Positions 10,069 through 20,475 of a stretch of 64,000 nt of DNA are shown here, piece after piece. The DNA comes from Metarhizium brunneum. Lineage: Eukaryota; Ascomycota; Sordariomycetes; Hypocreales; Clavicipitaceae. Under the pieces are notes generated by a model, which searched no databases, was not told the origin of the DNA, and saw only the letters and a program-made list of their open reading frames with translations. The stretch lies in contig NC_089428.1 of the NCBI RefSeq assembly GCF_013426205.1, positions 558,001 to 622,000 on the forward strand, written 5' to 3'. Each line of letters opens with the position of its first letter. The first letter of the stretch is position 1. The translations under genes and the position numbers were made by a program.

Positions 10069-11707
10069 TTATTCCATTGTCGGCGGATGACTGCCCAACA
10101 AGGTCTGCGCCACAGCTAGCTGCTCAGCCGAAGGCATATTCGCAATCATCAGGTACAAAACATCCTACATGCAACGTCCAGATTAGCACACGCACGACTC
10201 CAGAACACCCGCCGCAACATACCTCGTGCATAAACTTCCTGACACCCCGGACCAACGCCCCAGGACCAATTGTCCCCAGAACCGTCGGCCCCCTCGCGCT
10301 CCTCCTGTCCGTCCTCTGCTCACGCCTCTCCGCCCGCCGCTCCCGTCTCGCCATCTTGCGCTCGCTGAGCCTGCCCGTGACCGCGCCCCCCGTCAGCAGG
10401 GCAATCAAGCTCCCACTGCCCGCGGGATGATTCGGATCAGAGTACCGCGAATGGAACTCGGGCTCGACGCCCATGTGCGCCAGCCCACTGCTCGGATGGT
10501 CCTTTGCAAACTGCGCCTGGCCCCGTTTGTCCATGTACTCCATGGCGAAGAGCATGCCGCGCTTCACGCTGCCCGGCTTCTTGGCCGCGTCTTCCGCCGC
10601 CTCCTTCCCCTCCGGTGTGCCGGCCAGCTTGTCCAGGTCGGGGAACACCAGGGGCGCCGACTCGGGCCACTCAAAGTCCGTCGTCGCGTTCGAGGCCTGC
10701 ATCCGCTTGCCTATCCGGCCGGTCGTGCCTTGGCCGGGGCCGGACACGCTGTCCGCCGCTTGCTCGAGTGCCGCGTCGAATCGGGCCTGGCTGACGACTT
10801 CGCCGGGCCGGCTGGGCTTCCAGGTCAGGATGACGGCGATGAGGCCGAGCGGCCGGAAGAAGTCGGCATTGATCTTGTCCAGGAACGCGTTTGTTTTGGA
10901 GCGGCTGTGTGCCTGGAGGCCGACTTGCGTCGCGATCTGCGCCGAGATGGCGATGGCAATGGTGATGGGCTCGGGGACGCTTTGCGCAGCGATGCTGGCC
11001 ACATTGATGGCGTGAATCCATGGCGACGGCTTCGTTGCCAGGTTCAATTGCTTGATAAAGTCTGTAAACGTGGGCTGGTCAATGCCCACGTTCTCGAGGA
11101 CAGGTGCGTATGCGTGGATGAAGCCGCGGGCTCGCTCGCCGGGTCGCCGCTGGGGAATGATGACCGGCACCGGCAGCCGGCTTGTTTCGGATGAGGGCTT
11201 TTCTTGTATTTGGTGGTTGGCAATGAACCGACGAGCCATGTCGTCGGCATCGTCTTGGGTGGCGGTTGCGTAGTCGGGCGGTGGTGCGAGCTCCGTCTGC
11301 GCATCGTCAAGCTGCCACGCTGCCTCGTCCAACTCGGTAGAGGCTTCTTCACTGGCATCTTGGTCGCTGTCGGATGAAATGGGTTCCTCTTGGGATACTG
11401 GTTTGCTTCCCCCGCCGCTGGCGACTGCCGACCCCGAGGTGATGCCATTGCCAGCTCGAGAGCTCTCGCCAACCTCGCTCTGCGTCCCTGCTGCTGCGGC
11501 CGCGGCCTTCTTCTGCTCGTCTTTTTTTTCTTTGTGGTGGTGAATACTCTCCGAGGCGAAACCGATGCCGCCGGCCACAGCTCTCACGAGGCCACTTATT
11601 GGACCTCTGCGTTGCCCGATTCCTCCAGCGCCAGACGTGGCTTTGTCGGATCCATGGCGGCCAGTATTGCCTGCGCCCGAGACGTTATTTTCACGATAAT
11701 TCGACAT
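10069..11707 (-). CDS. Conserved fungal protein of unknown function
   Basis: Two exons, 11707-10223 and 10164-10069, joined through a GTATGT donor and a TGTAG acceptor (58-nt intron), give about 526 residues. The join replaces a nonsense-looking tail with a helical end (DVLYLMIANMPSAEQ) of the kind seen in related fungal proteins, which is why I prefer it over the unspliced frame. Residues 1-190 are low-complexity and rich in Gly, Ser, Ala and acidic residues. The conserved part starts near GFIHAYAPVLENVGI (about 200) and includes a long hydrophobic stretch rich in Ala and Ile (about 235-265). A very basic Arg-rich segment lies near 445-470. No enzymatic motif is visible. It lies 524 bp downstream of, and on the same strand as, the FAD oxidase gene, so co-regulation is possible but unproven. 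Confidence 0.75.
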
Positions 11708-12231
11708 TGATTCAAGGCGGGGAGCTATGGACGCAAGGAAACGGGGTGTCGAGATGAGTTGACTGTTTCCTAGAGAACGGGCCTGGCAATTGAAGCATCT
11801 TGGAGAGGTATGAGCTTCCTAGCAAGAGTAGGCTTGCGTCAATAAGATTTGTCCCGAATGCGGCGCTATCGAACTTTGAGGACTCAGAGCGGCTGCTGAT
11901 AGCTCATTGGGGCGTTTGTGTAGTTTTGTCATTGGCCCGATGGAATGGGTTGCTGGTTTTGGCATCCGTCACACCCGCATCGTGGTATGCGGGGGATCGA
12001 CGGCAACATGGAATTTCAGTGGAGTTTACACGTTGGCAAGATAATGTTCTGCTTGAAAATTTGGTCATTTGCTGTGCGGAACATGTTTGCTCGATAACTG
12101 GGGCTTAAAATTGCGATTCTGGCAGCTGAAATACTACGGCAACGATTAAACTACAAGGAATACTTGACAGAAGAAAAGCGAAATTCAAGGCAGTTGGAAA
12201 ACCATAACCCTACCATCCGCTACGATTCCCA
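11708..12231. other. Intergenic between two same-strand genes
   Basis: No gene is seen in these 524 bp. They would hold the promoter of the 10069-11707 gene and the terminator of the FAD oxidase gene. Confidence 0.5.
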
Positions 12232-13683
12232 TCATGGAGCAACCTCTTCGTGATGGTGCCGATAAGCGCCGACGTAAGGACTCCAAAACACACCCATGGG
12301 GTCCCAGGACTTTTTCAAGTGGTGAAGCTCCATGATTCTCTCGCCCGTAAAGATATCCTTTAGAGGCTCCTTGTATCGCATTGTATTCGGGATCGTCCTC
12401 GGCGTTGCGCCATCCTCGCTGCGACAAACGTGCAGCACATCATCCGCATACGGCTGCAGCTTCTCAAGGGAAGACTGCGTAGTGCACCAATTCACCACAA
12501 CCAGAAAGAAGCCGCGATCCCGCGCCTCGAGGAACATGTGCTTCCCCGGATCCGACTTCCCCTTGGCCTCCAGGACGGCCGGGTTAAAGGATTGGAGGAA
12601 GACGAGTGATCTGTGGGCATCCGGCAGCTCGTCGGTAATGGCGAGCCATTTGGCAAAGCTCGAGGTGATCATTTTGGCATTGACTTTTCCCAGTCGTGCG
12701 CCGCATGCCGATTTCAACCCCCCATGAACATTCAGAGGCTCTAGCGCGTCATTCAAATGGCTGGCATCGATCATGTTTGAGTCTACCTGAACGGCGGCGT
12801 TGTTGAGGTCCGCCGCGAACAAGACAGAAGCGGCTTTTTCGGCCTCACTCGCCGGACCAAAGTACGTGACGGAAAGAACAACGGTGGGACTTCCGGCCAC
12901 GGGCGTCCCAGGAGGCGCCCGTTGGAAGAGGAGCTGGGGGTAGAGAGGGCCGGGGACAGGAAGCAATGCCAGATAAGCCTCGACGACATGCGCCAACGCG
13001 GGAGACGGGAAGACCATGACCCGTGTCCAGATCTTGTTGTCTGTGAGCTGGAGACCTGCGAGGGGATATACCTTCATCGTGGCCGATACGACAACTCCAT
13101 GCCCTTGCCCGGCACCACACAGCGCATGGAAGAGCGTTGCCTTGCCGCCTGTAGATTGTGCGTCGACGTCAATGACCTCTTCGTCGGCCGTGACCAACCG
13201 AAAGGATACCGCGTTGTCGACCATGTATCCGTGCAGTCCGACGTGAGAATTTTGTCCCCCGCCCAGCAATGATCCGACAACGCCGACGGCATTCGAGTCG
13301 CTCAGGGGTGTGTAGAGGCCATTCTCGGCGAGACACTTGAGAAGCCGGCCGGTCGTGACACCACCCCCGACTCTCACTACGCCGGCATCTTTATCGATGT
13401 TTATGGACTGGAATAACTTCATGTCCATGTATAGTGTAGACGAGTCGACAGGGATAAAGGTGGCGTGGCCGCCGCCGCCGACTGCAATGGTCAGATGCTT
13501 GCTTTTGGCGAGACGGATCGCAGAGATGACATCCTGCTCTGACCCCGGTGTGGTGACAGATGCTGGTTTTGACACGTGGAGGTCGGACCACCTCGATATG
13601 ACGGCCGCGGTCGCATCTACATTCAGATTTTGCGTGGTCTGGTTCTCGGCGGACGGCGCCGCCTTTGGTTCGGCTGCTGCCAT
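12232..13683 (-). CDS. FAD-linked oxidoreductase, BBE/PCMH type
   Basis: This single-exon ORF of 483 residues has the layout of berberine-bridge-like oxidases. It starts with an N-terminal PCMH-type FAD domain: ISRWSD near 29, GGGGHATF with His73 (the histidine that carries covalent flavin in this family), GVVGSLLGGGQ near 135 and GLHGYMVDNAVSF near 150. A substrate domain follows, and the C-terminal FAD-contact segment SWDPMGVFWSPYVG lies near 460. The second flavin-linking cysteine position appears altered (GGGQNSHVG in place of the common GGGxGxLS), so mono-covalent flavin is likely. There is no signal peptide, unlike the secreted oxidase relic at 27956. Such enzymes oxidise alcohols, sugars or secondary metabolites; the substrate is unknown. 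Confidence 0.85.
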   Translation of the reverse strand: MAAAEPKAAPSAENQTTQNLNVDATAAVISRWSDLHVSKPASVTTPGSEQDVISAIRLAKSKHLTIAVGGGGHATFIPVDSSTLYMDMKLFQSINIDKDAGVVRVGGGVTTGRLLKCLAENGLYTPLSDSNAVGVVGSLLGGGQNSHVGLHGYMVDNAVSFRLVTADEEVIDVDAQSTGGKATLFHALCGAGQGHGVVVSATMKVYPLAGLQLTDNKIWTRVMVFPSPALAHVVEAYLALLPVPGPLYPQLLFQRAPPGTPVAGSPTVVLSVTYFGPASEAEKAASVLFAADLNNAAVQVDSNMIDASHLNDALEPLNVHGGLKSACGARLGKVNAKMITSSFAKWLAITDELPDAHRSLVFLQSFNPAVLEAKGKSDPGKHMFLEARDRGFFLVVVNWCTTQSSLEKLQPYADDVLHVCRSEDGATPRTIPNTMRYKEPLKDIFTGERIMELHHLKKSWDPMGVFWSPYVGAYRHHHEEVAP

Positions 13684-15378
13684 GTCGGTCCGCCGTATTT
13701 ATCAAATCACTGAACCGAGTAGCAGAGGCATCTGCAGTGGTTGCACAGGCGATCAAAAGAAAGTTGCGACGCCTGACGTCTTTATATGATCTGATAGCTC
13801 TCATCGAGTGTTCAAGCTTACTGTGGCGTACGTATCGTGATATAACGTTTAGTGGCGCACTGAGCTAGTAGACTGTCGATAGTGGGCGTTGCACCTTTGT
13901 GATACTCGCTGCGTTCTGGGCCTATGAGCAGATGCCCCGGCCGTTGGAGGCTCTACCTGTGCGAGATGTCCATGGTGCGAGGCTTTTGGGCGAGAATCTC
14001 AGCCGCCACGGTTGATCATTGCCGTCAAGGTCTGGACCAGCCTGACTGTGGCGCGCCTCTTGGGCTAGTTTAACCATCAATATTCTAGATCCGTCGATTC
14101 CAGCCGCGTATCACGTAGAAATTTAGCGCCAACTGTTCGACGCCGGCTTCTCTGTGCACAGCTTGTCGGCAGAGGTTCTGAAATGACAGCGAAAGAGATT
14201 TTAGGATGTCGCTCATAGCAAACTTGCGCTGGTTGGCTTTATTGTCACGTGTACTCTTCCAAGTTCCAAGTCTTAGGCTCTGATACGTGAGTCAGTTTGA
14301 CATGTCTGGGTTATATGCATAAGCTTGGCAGGAGATGGCGCGTCAATGGGTTTGCCCTGGCGAAATATGCATGTGGGTATTACGAGGTATTAACGTTTCA
14401 AATAAGTCAGGTCAATGCGATTTGCCACGTTAGGCATTATGCGCTGGACGTCAAGCATCTCACATCCAACTGCCCGAGGCCCCAAAACACCAGACTCGAC
14501 CTTTCCCAATGCTGCACGTACCTGCAGGCGGTTGATCCCCAGAACAAAACCAAGCTACCAGACGCTTTATTGCTTCAAATCTGGTTGTTTAATACCTGGA
14601 CTCTGGGTAGTAAAGGCTCCAGGCCTCCAAAGCATTAACCGTTTAGGCCACAAGGGTCCGGCATACCACGGGGTATTGTGTTGTCTCATTTCCTTGAGAC
14701 CGCCAATTTACATGACTCGGCGCGCGTATCGCGGTTTATGCATTATGCTTATTGAGTAATCCGCTACTCTGAGCCTAGCCTAGTATCATAATAAACCTCT
14801 CGCATTAAATATACCTACTAGTTATAATATACTTAAACTTTGTAATATAACTAGCTCGTATTTATTTTGGTGTAAGATTTATTCTTGCACCGTATTTTAT
14901 TCCTTTAAGTATTATTTCCTATATACAGTAAAAATAAACTTGCTTATTATAATCTAAATATACTGTAAGTAGTACTTTAAAGCTGCTAACAGGTTAGCCG
15001 ATATATAACTCGTAAAGCAATAGTATAGCCGGCGTACCCTATTAATTACAAATTATGCGCGTGCGTACATGACTCGAATTAGTACTTAAAGTAGGCTGGC
15101 ATAAGAAATAAATATAATAGCATAAAGGCCTCATTTTGCCAAGTCGTCTTATACTATAAAGATTTATGCAAAATACTAACTTAATATAGCGTATATACTA
15201 ACTTAAAGGTAAATTGTATTTATAATACGCGAACTTATATAATATACTGTAAAGTTTAATCTCTATAAATACTACCTAGTATTCCTGTCTAGCTTTACTT
15301 GAGTCTACTATTATTTACTCACAGAAACCATTTCAAATTATCTCAATTTATATAACTCTTCGTATTTGCTCTCTTATC
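13684..15378. other. Intergenic; right half AT-rich
   Basis: No gene is supported. Bases about 14760-15350 are strongly AT-rich with many short TA-rich words and look RIP-affected. They form the AT-rich setting of the micro-exon gene that follows. Confidence 0.5.
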
Positions 15379-16306
15379 ATGAAGCTTCAAGCTACAATCC
15401 TGGCAGTACTTGCGGTACTTGGAAGAAGTGTTGTAGCTATTCAGACTTCAAAGACCGGAGATAAATCGTTGGGTACTCCTAACAATCTTTCTCACCTTGT
15501 AAGCCTTGAGGCAATCGCATTGTAAGATATGGTGTTAATTAATTTATAGACATTAGATCACTTGTTAGACGTATATCGGGCTTCGGATATAGACTGCAAG
15601 AATGCTGTGGTAAAAGCAACTTAAAATGAATTACTAGACTTTTATTTACTAATATAAATAGGTCGAACAAGATTTTGTAAGAGACTAAAACTATACTACT
15701 AGACTTTTACGTGCTAATATTAGCTAAAAGATACGTTGTGATATTACTTTTGGGGTAAGTAAAATACAAGTATATTTTATAAAGTATAAATTCTAATATA
15801 TATTTACAGGAACGTGGAACACAAGGAAAAGAAGACCTTAGAAAAACTTGCAAAGAACATGGACCTGTAAGTAAAATATTTCTCCGAATTATTAGTACTA
15901 ATATATATTATAGTGCCGTACTTGTCAAATTGGCCCTGTACCTTATCAACCGGGACAAGAAGTATGTAACTTTACTATATATCGACTAAAGCTTAGTTTC
16001 TAATCAATTTTAGACCACGGTAGCCTGCGATCGTGGACAAGAAATAAAGGGTCCGTCGATCGAGGAAACCCTGACTAAGGAGATAAACAAAACGTGCAGA
16101 ATATATGGCATTTGGCCAGCCGAATGCCAACAGTTCAGGGATAAATGCACTAAATCGTTTTCCGAAGGCGGCGAAGTGCCCGAACCATACTCCGTACATC
16201 GATGTGTTGAAGCCGAGCTTAAGAAAGTACCAAGCAGTAAGTATATATAGTAAAAGGTTGGGAGATTTACTACTAATACTTAACAGGGAAGCCGATTTGG
16301 ACTTAA
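15379..16306 (+). CDS. Secreted cysteine-rich protein with micro-exons (family member 1)
   Basis: No single open frame covers this gene. Splice signals define eight exons: 15379-15498, 15550-15609, 15662-15676, 15731-15754, 15810-15866, 15914-15961, 16014-16236 and 16287-16306. The seven introns are 47-55 nt, mostly with GTAAGN donors and CTAAT branch sites 9-13 nt before the acceptor. All but the last are phase 0, so the internal exons are symmetric; two are only 15 and 24 nt. The product is about 188 residues with a signal peptide (MKLQATILAVLAVLG...) and ten cysteines after it, including CRTC encoded by exon 6. The exon order, the Cys at codon 16 of the 20-codon exon 2, and the later TCKE/CxxC pattern match the gene at 62825-63576. 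I recognise no known domain. A secreted effector- or defence-like role is inference. The acceptor before exon 4 (AAAAG) is the least certain site. Confidence 0.7.
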
Positions 16307-16593
16307 AAAGTAGTAGTAAGTATTACTATTATATAACAGCAAATACTTATATAAAATTTGCGGAGCCAAGTTTGATTCTCTACTAGTTATACTAGTATTT
16401 AGCAGTAAATGCATACAAAAAACGCAGAAAAAAATTTCTTTCTTTGATGGTTATACTGTATAGTATATATATAAGAGTATTACTCTCCTAGATAGTTTCT
16501 CTTATAAATACCATCCCCTTTTTTGCTCCATTTTTTATACTTATAACTTATCCGACCCTTTAATAGACCTCGTGCAAGCCTCAAATAATAGCG

Positions 16594-19500
16594 ATGCCGT
16601 CGGCCCAGAGTTTCTGGATTGGCGCCCTGAACGTGGAATTCAACGCCGTAACCTCCATGCTGGACGACAGATTCGGCCAAGACGTACGCTTCAGAGAAAG
16701 CATCTTGACGTGCGGTCGCATAAGTGCTCATAATGTCGTCGTTGTGCCTCTGCCGTCGGGATCACCCGGTACCATGTCGGCTTCCACAGAGGTCAACCAA
16801 ATGAAGAGCAAGTTCCCCAGCATCAAGTTTAACGCATTAATAGTTGGAATTGGCGGTGGCGCGCCTGGCCCAAAACGTGACGTTCGACTTGGCGAATCCG
16901 GCCTCATGGAGCATGTCAAGGCCATGATGGAAAGATGCGACAATCATTTGAGATTTGAGGATCCAAGTCCTGCCGCCGATCAATGTCTTATATGAGGCGG
17001 CGTATAGTCATCCGCAGGGGCAGGACACTTGCGAACAGTGTGATACGACCATGGCAATGAAGCGAGAGCCTCGGCTAGGGGCTGTGCCTGTTGTACGCCA
17101 CGGACTAATTGCATCTGGAGACTAGGTAATGAGGGATGGTACAACTCGCGATAGGTGGCGGGATGAATTGGGTATTATTTGTTTGAGATGGAGGCTGCGG
17201 GACTAATGGATAGTCTCGGATCCCTTGTGATTAGATTCATTTGTGATTACTCTGATTCGCACAAGAATAAGGCACGGCAGGCTCTCGCGGCTGGAGGGCA
17301 GCTGCGTATGCTAAAGCCTTGCTCCATGTTCCTCGCCCAAAAAATGGTTCAGTGAAACAAGAGAGCAACTCGTAGGTTGTTAGTCTTACATCTAACCTGT
17401 TTATTAGCACCGACAGAGGACGAAGTAAACAGTGCCTGCTGGTGGTTTCCAAACACCCCGAGCTAGCAATCCATCAAGACAGAGTCAAAGACAGAGCAGT
17501 AGGGATGAATGAATGGATTTTCCACATAGGCGAATTTGAGCATTGGCTCGATTCCCCTGGAAATTCCTTCTTGTGGATCAAAGGAATACGGAAGTCCAAG
17601 CACCTTTGTTGTTTCGAGTCAGTAAGACTATTAATTGTATACATGGAAGCCGGAGCGGGCAAATCGATCCTCGCGCAAGCGCCAAATAACCAAGCCTCGA
17701 CTCCATCATGCACAACTATTTACTACACCTGGGATAGTTCCACCATAATCGACAAAATGCAACACGTGCTTGTTCCTGACGTAGACCCAGAAAATTGCAG
17801 CTGCCTTCTTCTACTGTGTCTTTAGCAACGAGAAACCAAGGAATACACGAGCAATTTTGGGAAGCTTGGCGTCTCAGATTTTCCAGCAGAGCCCAGCCGC
17901 TTCTCAATCCATAGTTGATCACCAACGGGCAAAGCTTGGAACTAACATACATTCGCAGTTGGTACCGCCCGATGAAGACGCCCTTGTAAAATAATGACGA
18001 GTGGATTCCATGACCTTGCTTCCATCATCCTGATAATTGATGCCCTCGATGAATGCCCTGGCAAGGGTTCTCCCTGTGTGCAGATAGAAATCACAAGCAA
18101 GCTACTTTCCCTGTACCAAAACACGGAGGGCAGTACGAAAATTCTTGTGACCAGCAGAGATGATTATATTCTCAGACAAAAATTTCAGTGTTTGTCATCC
18201 ATGTGGCTTACAGATTATACACCCCAGGACGTGGAGTTGGTTGTTGACGGCTGGATAGTCGAGCAAAAGGAGTTGGCGACGCGACGTATATCGATGAAAT
18301 GCTGTCAAGGGTGCGAGATGCAATACTAGATACGGGGAGCATCATGTAAGTAAAGAACCTTTTTAGCCCAGGATTGTAAAAGTAGATTGGCACCAGAGTA
18401 ACAAGAGCAAATCTATTTTTGTTTCTGCTTGCCACATTTCAGCTCAACATGATAGGACGTTGCCAATACAACGATGACGTTGAAGATACCCTGCAGGTAC
18501 TTCCAAGTAGTCTACTTGAAGTTTATGATCACATCCTTTCCAAGATGGAGTTTTGAGCAACGTCTTCAGAAAACCCCCAGGATGCTGCATATAGCGTGAA
18601 GAGTGCTCGAGTGGTTGGTTGCCGCGAGGCGTCCCCTCACATTAAGGCAGCTTTCTCACGCTGTATCTCTGGAGCCAAATCATGAAGAGCCCAGTCTTGG
18701 AGGGATAATAAACGAATACTTGCGAACCGAACACTGCGGAGAGTTGATACACGTCCACCAGGAAACCAAGGAGGCTGTGTCGTGTCATTTTTCAATCCGG
18801 GAATACCTCACTTGGAGAGATTACACGAACCTACAAAAAGCCCACCATCATGCCGCTTTAGGCTGTCTTACCTATCTCTTGTTCGATGCTTTCAAAGATC
18901 CTTGCGACGGCACAACGGAGCCCGTCGCCGGGAAGCCTACCTGCTCCTTGCGTATGCAACCTTGTACGCAGGAGACCGTTACAAAGAGCTGCTAGAATGC
19001 GGCCAAGCCCTCGTATCGCACCTCGATCGACTTCTTCTCGCCGAGCCGTCTATTTCATGTATCCGGGACACGGGGCTGGCGGCGCGGATCAACGGTTGGA
19101 CAGCTCGAGCCACAATTGCCGTTCGTTGTCCACCTATTGACGACGAATACTGCAACGTGTTTGGCGAGTGTTGCAAGTTTCGCGGATGGGTACCAAGGGA
19201 TAATGAACCGCAGCCAAGTGATGAGGACGGCCGAGAGCTCGCGTTCATGTGTCTAGCAGCACAGAATCGAGACTTGGCTTCTTCCCGGCCAATTTGCCAG
19301 TCGTGGCTGCAGCTCTATCGCATTCTAGCGCCTAAGCAAGGACTACCACGGCAATATCCCGCCGCTGTACCTTGCCGCTCTTTTTGGTTGGCACAAGGGG
19401 GTTGAATGGTACCTTGAGCAGATGCCGGGGCGCTTGACGACGAGCGACTTGAATCATGCGCTCGGAGGCGCGGCCATCAGCGGCTCAGTTGAGCTTGTTG

Positions 19501-20475
19501 ACAAGCCGATCTAAGCAGGCACCGAGGTGCATGCGCATCTGTCACAAATTGGCAGTGCGATGCGAAGTGCCGCCTACTGCGCCAACCTTGGGGCCGTGGA
19601 TGCGCTTTTCCGTCGCGGAGCGCGGGCCGACGAGCCAGGCGATATATATCGGCCGGGGGGACTGCGGGAAGGCGCTCGAGTCGGCAGTGATTTCCGGCAA
19701 TCAGCAAGTCGTTGAGCTGCTTGTTTGAAACGGAGTTGATGTCCATCGCGGCACGGTATGGCACGGATTGCCACTTACGGTCTCCCTTCAGCAATCTGAA
19801 TACACGCCTCGTCGAGTATCTCTTGAGACAGGGCGCCGACCCGGCCGCATTCCGTGGTTACGAAATTAGCTCCGTCTACAGCGTCGCTTTTCTCCCTAAA
19901 TCTTGGGCAACATGCCGCGTTCTCAGCTTGTTCCTAGAAGCCAAAACTGGCTGTCGAGGCGTCAATCTGAACCCCTATCCATACGGCAGTCCGCTTCAGG
20001 TAGCCTGCTATGTCAATCGCCAGGAGCACGCTCGCATCTTGCTGTCCGAATGCGTCGAAGTCAATGCTACATCCGGTCGGCTTGGCGATGCGATGCAGTC
20101 GGCCTCGAGGCTCGGACACGGGGGACTTGTGACGGATCTGCTGCAACGTGGCGGAGATGCCGACTCCGGGCAAGACTCCTGGCCGAGAGCAACGTAGGCT
20201 TCCGGATCTCGTTTTACGGCAGAATTGCCTTTTTCGAGGCGGCCGGGGTTTATTCGAGTACTGGTACCATGAAGACGCCCGACACCGCGACGACAGGTTC
20301 CCAGGTTTTACCTTCCAAGCCCCTGCCCTGCAGGCCGCCGACTGATAGCGGACTGACAATTGGAACCAGATTCTGCTTCTTCTTGAAAATGAACCGACCC
20401 ATCAACAGGGCCACTATGGGAACCCGCTTCAGTTCGCCTCGTTGCTGGGCGCGAGCGACGCGGTGCGCGGTCTTC
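16594..20475 (+). pseudogene. Decayed NLR-like (STAND) gene: nucleoside phosphorylase, NACHT, ankyrin
   Basis: Fragments in different frames follow the order of a fungal NLR-like protein. Bases 16594-17330 encode a purine nucleoside phosphorylase-like domain: FWIGALNVEFNAV, GRISAHNVVVVPLPSG, FNALIVGIGGGAP, RHGLIASG, then MEAAGLMDS and [17 protein letters not shown] part follows, with an altered P-loop (EAGAGKSIL, 17650), a Walker-B-like LIIDALDEC (about 18030) and TKILVTSRD (about 18140). Next is a winged-helix segment from 18603 (LEWLVAARRPLTLRQLSHAV), then ankyrin-like pieces to about 20190. Frames shift near 16995 and 17190, and several stops interrupt it, including GAC-TAG-GTA near 17126 where related proteins have Gln (CAG to TAG, a RIP-type change). 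Intact relatives act as intracellular sensors in fungal incompatibility and immunity. This copy cannot make the full protein. Confidence 0.85.

Noticed and set aside
10226..11194. Long plus-strand frame opposite the 10069-11707 gene
   Set aside because: It is Arg/Pro/Gly-rich shadow translation of a GC-rich coding region; the minus strand has the conserved protein and a clean intron.
15724..15730. ATTAG acceptor before exon 4 of the micro-exon gene
   Set aside because: It lies only a few bases from the branch site, and using it puts a TGA in frame; the AAAAG seven bases later keeps the frame.
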